Below the pieces are notes generated by a model, which saw only the letters and a list, made by a program, of their open reading frames with translations, searched no databases and had not been told where the DNA came from. Below are positions 62,393 to 64,000 of a stretch of 64,000 nucleotides of DNA, piece by piece; position 1 is the first letter of the stretch, and each line of letters starts with the position of its first letter. Location: contig NZ_BSFC01000044.1 in the NCBI RefSeq assembly GCF_027922145.1, positions 310,001-374,000 of the forward strand, read 5' to 3'. A program made the translations under genes and the position numbers. Origin of the DNA: Novosphingobium resinovorum. GTDB taxonomy: Bacteria; Pseudomonadota; Alphaproteobacteria; Sphingomonadales; Sphingomonadaceae.

Positions 62393-63244
62393 ATGGCCGC
62401 GCGCGTTCCGGTTTCGCGGGTGATCCACACCATTCACGCCGTCGCCGACATTCATGCCGCCCGCGCACTCTATCAGGATGCGCTGGGCGGACTGGTCTTT
62501 GCGGAGAACTACTTCCCCGCCGAGGACCGCGACGCCGCGCTGCTCTACGTCACCGACCACATGGTCGAACCGATGGCGCCGCGCCGCTTGGACGACCTCA
62601 CCAAGCCCTTCGCCCGCCAGTTCGCCCGGATCGGGCAGGCGTTCCACTCGTTCGAGATCAAGGTGGCGGACGGCAAGGCAGCCAGCGCCGCCTTCCGGGA
62701 AGCGGGCTGCACCGTCGCCGCCGACTACGGCGTGTTCTTCTTCGTGAAGCCCGAATCGACCGGCGGCGTCCTGCTGGAAGTCTGCGAACTGCCGATGCCA
62801 AATGACCCTTGGGAACGCGGCAACTGGAACCCGCAAGTCGGTGCAGGGCACCACTGCACCGTTACCGGCCTCGACCACATCGCCTGCGCCACCGCCGATA
62901 TCGAGACGGCGCTGCGCTTCTTCACCGAGGTCGTCGACGGCGAAGTGCTGGAGGACGCCCGGACCGAACTACCCCAACCCGCGCGCCGGGTCCTGCTGCA
63001 GGTGGGCGACACGCGGGTCGCCTTCGTGCAGCCGAACGATCCTGCCGGTGGCCCGCTCGGTGCGTTCCTGCAAAGTACGCAGAACGGCATCTATGCGCTC
63101 GTCTGGAAGATCGCCGATGCGGGCAGGGCGCGGGCGCATTTCGCGGACAAGCTGAAGCTGCGCGTGACGGGCGAGGGCTGCATATCATCCGGCTTCGCCA
63201 TTGTCCCCGAGGACTTCCTCGGTGCGCGGCACGAATTCGTATAG
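62393..63244 (+). CDS. VOC (glyoxalase/bleomycin-resistance fold) protein
   Basis: A 283-residue protein of two VOC modules: residues about 8-140 (VIHTIHAVADIHAARALYQD) and 155-283 (GLDHIACATADIETALRFF). It probably binds a metal through His and Glu residues. It has the layout of extradiol dioxygenase or glyoxalase-related proteins, but the reaction is unknown. ATG 62393 has GGGGAGAGAGCC upstream, a match to the sRNA seed. Confidence 0.75.
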   Translation: MAARVPVSRVIHTIHAVADIHAARALYQDALGGLVFAENYFPAEDRDAALLYVTDHMVEPMAPRRLDDLTKPFARQFARIGQAFHSFEIKVADGKAASAAFREAGCTVAADYGVFFFVKPESTGGVLLEVCELPMPNDPWERGNWNPQVGAGHHCTVTGLDHIACATADIETALRFFTEVVDGEVLEDARTELPQPARRVLLQVGDTRVAFVQPNDPAGGPLGAFLQSTQNGIYALVWKIADAGRARAHFADKLKLRVTGEGCISSGFAIVPEDFLGARHEFV

Positions 63245-63245
63245 C

Positions 63246-64000
63246 CTAGACGACGGCCTCGCTCTCCAGCGCGCAGGGGTTGTGGTCATCGGTCTCGACC
63301 TGGATGGTTGGGTGGCCGATGCCGAACTCATGCTCGAGGTCATGGGCCAGGGCATGCAGGAATCCGTCGCCCGGCTGTCCGCCGGGCATGACGAGGTGCG
63401 CGGTGAGAGCGGTCTCGGTCGTGCTCATCGGCCAGATGTGCAGGTCGTGGACGCGCGCGACGCCCGGCCGCGCCTCGAGGAAGGCGCGCACGCGCGGGCC
63501 GTCGATGCCCTCCGGTACACCCAGCATGCCCATGTGCAGCGAATCGCGCAGCAGGCCCCAGCTCGACCATGCGATCACGACGGTGATGACCAGCGAAGTC
63601 ACCGGATCGACCAGCCCCCATCCGGTATACGTGATCAGCAGGCCCGCTGCCACAACGCCGACCGAGACCAGAGCGTCCGCCATCAGGTGCACGAACGCCC
63701 CGCGCAAATTGAGGTCGGACTTCGAGCCCTTTGCGAAGAGCAGCGCGGAAAGGCCATTAACCGCGATGCCGATCCCGGCGACGATCATCATGGTCGTGCC
63801 GCCAACCGGCGCGGGATCAGCGAGGCGCCGCACCGTCTCGACCAGGATCGCGCCGATCGCCACCCATAGCAGCGCTGCGTTGGCGATCGCGGCGAGGATC
63901 GACGAACTCTTCAGCCCATAAGTGAAGCGCTCTGAAGGCGGGCGGGCGGAGAGCACCGCTGCCGCCCAGGCAAGTGCCAGCGAGAGCACGTCCGACAGGT
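63246..64000 (-). CDS. Cation diffusion facilitator family transporter, N-terminus beyond window
   Basis: About 250 visible residues of a CDF metal exporter, cut by the right edge of the window. The visible part starts LSDVLSLALAWAAAVLSARP and SERFTYGLKSSSILAAIANA. It contains the metal-site helix HLMADALVSVG and ends with the cytosolic domain VHDLHIWPMSTTETALTAHL. It exports Zn2+ or a related ion against protons. Confidence 0.88.
   Translation of the reverse strand, partial: LSDVLSLALAWAAAVLSARPPSERFTYGLKSSSILAAIANAALLWVAIGAILVETVRRLADPAPVGGTTMMIVAGIGIAVNGLSALLFAKGSKSDLNLRGAFVHLMADALVSVGVVAAGLLITYTGWGLVDPVTSLVITVVIAWSSWGLLRDSLHMGMLGVPEGIDGPRVRAFLEARPGVARVHDLHIWPMSTTETALTAHLVMPGGQPGDGFLHALAHDLEHEFGIGHPTIQVETDDHNPCALESEAVV

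Overview
The window reads as chromosomal DNA of a high-GC alphaproteobacterium of the order Sphingomonadales, most like Novosphingobium or a close relative. This is inferred from the protein content (long-type isocitrate lyase, ScfR-family regulator, NDUFA12-type complex I subunit, DUF2155 and DUF3297 proteins, large TonB-dependent receptor, tig/clpP/clpX) and from many intergenic dyad repeats. No rRNA, phage, transposase or CRISPR array was seen. Three tRNAs are present: Trp-CCA, Val-CAC and Leu-UAG.

Layout. (1) 1-2675: isocitrate lyase (cut by the window edge) divergent from its likely ScfR/RamB-type regulator, with a perfect 9-bp inverted repeat between them. (2) 2.8-14.4 kb: a catabolic island with cytochrome P450, amidohydrolase, a thiolase-like protein without its cysteine, DUF35 protein, class III CoA-transferase, APH-like kinase, TonB-dependent receptor, dienelactone hydrolase and a TonB protein. 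Three or four promoters share the element TTCGCARTWTAGAMT. (3) 14.4-23.9 kb: mannose-sugar genes (manC, manA), MFS transporter, fatty acyl-AMP ligase, recX, DUF192, SDR, complex I accessory protein, DUF2155, and aat, which overlaps DUF2155 tail to tail. (4) 24-29.2 kb: trnW-secE-nusG-rplK-rplA with two unrelated membrane protein genes between its members. (5) 29.4-34.9 kb: TauD-like dioxygenase, UbiC-like exported protein, CinA-like protein, tenA and rimO. Two sibling small RNA genes flank tenA. (6) 35-44 kb: K+ channel, NlpD-like LysM/M23 protein and surE in one overlapping operon, then serS, DUF3297, CHAP amidase, der and an AI-2E family transporter. (7) 44.2-49.6 kb: bacterioferritin and its ferredoxin, DUF418 protein, and a ParA-like ATPase between two repeat/SPOR proteins. 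(8) 49.8-54.1 kb: pyrB with a catalytically degenerate dihydroorotase, and sppA. (9) 54.6-64 kb: tRNA-Leu, trigger factor, clpP and clpX interrupted by three minus-strand genes, a broken low-molecular-weight phosphatase gene, a VOC protein and a cation efflux protein cut by the window end.

The most interesting unexplained structure is the sRNA pair at 31821-31956 and 32797-32932. The copies are collinear over 136 bp at a constant 976-bp offset. They share a 5' dyad TTGCA-N5-TGCAA and a 65-nt identical 3' half ending in a UUCG-capped terminator. A 5' stem has diverged in sequence but still pairs. The shared unpaired CCUCUCCC is complementary to the GGGAGAG Shine-Dalgarno sequence of several catabolic and transport genes in this same window. 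I propose a pair of anti-Shine-Dalgarno regulators of carbon catabolism; this is a hypothesis from sequence only.
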